Shown here piece after piece: positions 62,081 through 64,000 of a DNA stretch of 64,000 bases. Made by a program: the position numbers and the translations under genes. Below the pieces are notes generated by a model. It did no database searches, was not told the origin of the DNA, and worked only from the letters and a program-made list of their open reading frames with translations. The stretch is from Portulaca oleracea (taxonomy: Eukaryota > Streptophyta > Magnoliopsida > Caryophyllales > Portulacaceae). The DNA lies in assembly GCA_029582165.1 (NCBI GenBank), contig CM055870.1, positions 49,184,513 to 49,248,512 on the forward strand. The letters run 5' to 3'. Each line of letters starts with the position of its first letter. The first letter of the stretch is position 1.

Positions 62081-64000
62081 ATGGCGGAGCTAAGGTAGCG
62101 ATACGCACCTTTCTATGAAATTGCGGCATAGTCAGCACAGTGGGCGACACCATCCAATCAGGAAGGTACTCCTACCTCGGGGCCTGATTTAACCCAATTA
62201 ATGATGATGGAAATAATGGCTCGGCAATCCGAGCAATTCCAATGGATGTCAGGACAGCAAAAGGAAGGTGGGTCCTCACTTTTTCGGGAGTTTAACAACT
62301 TAAACCCCCTATCATACAACGAGGTAGCTGATCCCAAGATCTTCGAGGAATGGGTGAGGGATGTTGAGAAGATATTTGAGGCAATCCAGTGTCCCGGGGA
62401 TCGAAAGGTGAATTTTGCTACCTGTCACCTTAAGGGTGAGGCAGATCTGTGGTGGATGGGTATGAAGGAAAGGCAAACTGAACTTGGCTTTGGTTGGGAG
62501 CATTTTAAAGAAATGCTGAGGAATCGGTTCTACCCCATGACTCTCCAAAAAGCCAAGGAGAAGGAATTTCTGGGGCTACAACAAGGGGGAGACACAGTTC
62601 TGCAATATGCATCTAAGTTCATGGAATTGTTGAGGTTCGCACCAATTTATATTGCTGATGAGAAACTGAAAATGAACCGATTTGAAGATGGGTTGAATTA
62701 CAACATCCAAGAGAAATTGTTAGTGTGTACTTTTAACTCCTATCAGGACATGCTTGAGGTAGCGGCAAATGTGGAACAGGTGTTGACTAATCGGAGGACA
62801 CATTTAGTCAAGCAAAATGACAAAAGGAGAGAACCTCCTCGCTTCGTCTCTCAGCCCCCGCCTTCTTTCAGGAGGTTCCGGCCTAATAATTGGCAAGGAC
62901 ATCAGGGACATCCTCAACAGCATAGTGTAACATGCAGGGCATGTGGGAGACCTGGACACTTTGCTCGGGAATACAGAAACCCTATCAGGATGGTCTGTTA
63001 TCGATGTGACAGTCCTCACCACATTATAAAGAACTGCCCATTTTCGGCTGAAGGAGGATCGAGTAACACTGGAGGTGCAAATCGGGGTGCTTTACCACCC
63101 ATTAACCAGCGGAGGATCGAATACCCTGTGAATCACGGGAGACCTCGCCCAAACCCAGGAGGCTTCCATGAAAACTGGAACAATCAGGTCAGGGCGCTTC
63201 CACCACCACCACCTCGTCAGCAGCAAGCGCCACCCAATGCTGGAGGAAGAATTTATGTGATGAAGAGGGAAGAAGTTGAGAACGAGGCGGATGTTGTCAC
63301 TGGTACATTCCTTTTATGTTCCTATCATGTTTATGTACTGTTTGATTCTAGTGTTAGTCATTCCTTTATATCTCTTGACATAGTAGAAAAGACTAAGCTA
63401 ACATCCTCTGAAGAAAATGAAACTATGTCGGTGACCTTACCTACGGGAGCGTCAGTGCAGTTCGGAAAGCTATATAAAAGATGCCCAATAGTTATAGGCG
63501 ACCAGGAGTTTGATGCTGACTTATACCAATTTGAGTTAATAGAATTCGATGTGATTCTGGGAATGGATTGGTTAGCTAGATATCAAGCGCAGATTGATTA
63601 TTGTAAGCAGAAAGTGACCTTAATGGGTCCAAACGAGAGAAAAGTGGTCCATTACAATGATCGACATCTCCGAGGAGTGAGAATCATTTCCGCTTTGAAG
63701 GCTCACAAGTTGATGGGACAAGGGTGTGAAGGATTTTTGTGCAATATTATGGATTCTAAAGCTGAGAGCGCATATCTCGAAACCATTCCTGAAGTGCAAG
63801 AATACCCAGATGTATTCCCTGAGGAAATTTCGGGGATGCCACCACAACGGGAAGTAGACTTCTGCATCGATTTAGAGCTTGGAGCTGCTCCAATATCCAA
63901 AGCACCCTACAGGATGGCCCCAGCTGAACTCAAAGAACTGAAGAAACAGTTGGATGAGTTGTTGGAGAAGGGATATATACGGCCGAGCACCTCTCCATGG
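62081..64000 (+). mobile_element. Ty3/gypsy retrotransposon, 5' part (runs off window)
   Basis: Gag, protease and the start of reverse transcriptase in one frame; the remainder lies past 64,000. Domain order and gag type fit the chromovirus lineage, probably Tekay/Del, but integrase and chromodomain are not visible to confirm it. No LTR is in view. Confidence 0.85.
62132..64000 (+). CDS. Gypsy gag-pol polyprotein, partial
   Basis: Open without a stop from 62,132 to the window end; first Met in this stretch at 62,201. The likely original gag ATG (62,081, same frame) is followed by TAG at 62,096 and 62,129, so the N-terminus is broken. Domains: retrotransposon gag core (about 62,340-62,640, with GEADLWW), CCHC knuckle 1 (62,933-62,974, CRACGRPGHFAREY, last Cys now Tyr), intact knuckle 2 (62,996-63,037, CYRCDSPHHIIKNC), a Pro-rich linker, an aspartic protease with LFDSSVSHSF (63,338-63,367) where DSG is expected, ILGMDWL, then the RT N-terminus (LLEKGYIRPSTSPW). 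The three changes suggest an inactive copy despite the long open frame. Confidence 0.85.

Overview
This window looks like eudicot plant nuclear DNA. It holds the 5' half of one conserved plant gene split by seven visible GT-AG introns, AT-rich spacers, a 31-kb satellite-like array, and nested plant retrotransposons (LINE, Ty1/copia, Ty3/gypsy). No bacterial-style operon, tRNA, rRNA or CRISPR array was seen.

Positions 1-9.7 kb: the minus strand carries exons 1-7 (residues 1-255) of TONNEAU2/FASS, the plant PP2A B''-type regulatory subunit that controls cortical microtubule arrays and the preprophase band. The rest of the gene lies before position 1. Its large introns hold two 186-bp hAT-type MITE copies with perfect 8-bp target-site duplications (TSDs), one Mutator-like foldback element, and a decayed gypsy-like stretch.

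9.7-12.8 kb: AT-rich spacer, a probable solo gypsy-type LTR (about 10.43-11.80 kb) and a badly decayed gypsy gag/protease fragment on the minus strand.

12,826-44,032: a head-to-tail array of twenty full 1.51-1.55 kb units plus one partial unit. Every full unit holds a 0.53-0.57 kb hAT-type MITE, rich in CCCGG motifs, at the same site. Each copy starts TAGACCTGTTCA, ends with the inverse, and is flanked by TATTTGAG on both sides. The MITE therefore inserted once into an ancestral sequence and was then multiplied with it.

44-60.7 kb: a layered transposon graveyard. A minus-strand LINE (ORF1, endonuclease, RT and RNase H pieces, 3' tail at 47.80 kb) is interrupted by a gag-only copia element with two LTRs (48,562-51,706, TSD AAACT) and by a solo LTR (54,299-57,094). 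That solo LTR is itself interrupted by a second solo-LTR-like element with 37-bp terminal inverted repeats (54,860-56,282, TSD ACTAT). A solo LTR related to the copia element lies at 45,447-46,252.

60.7-64 kb: an intact, unrecognised acidic ORF (ATG at 60,987) and then a Ty3/gypsy gag-pol reading frame that runs off the window end. Apart from TON2 and possibly the acidic ORF, all coding sequence here belongs to mobile elements.
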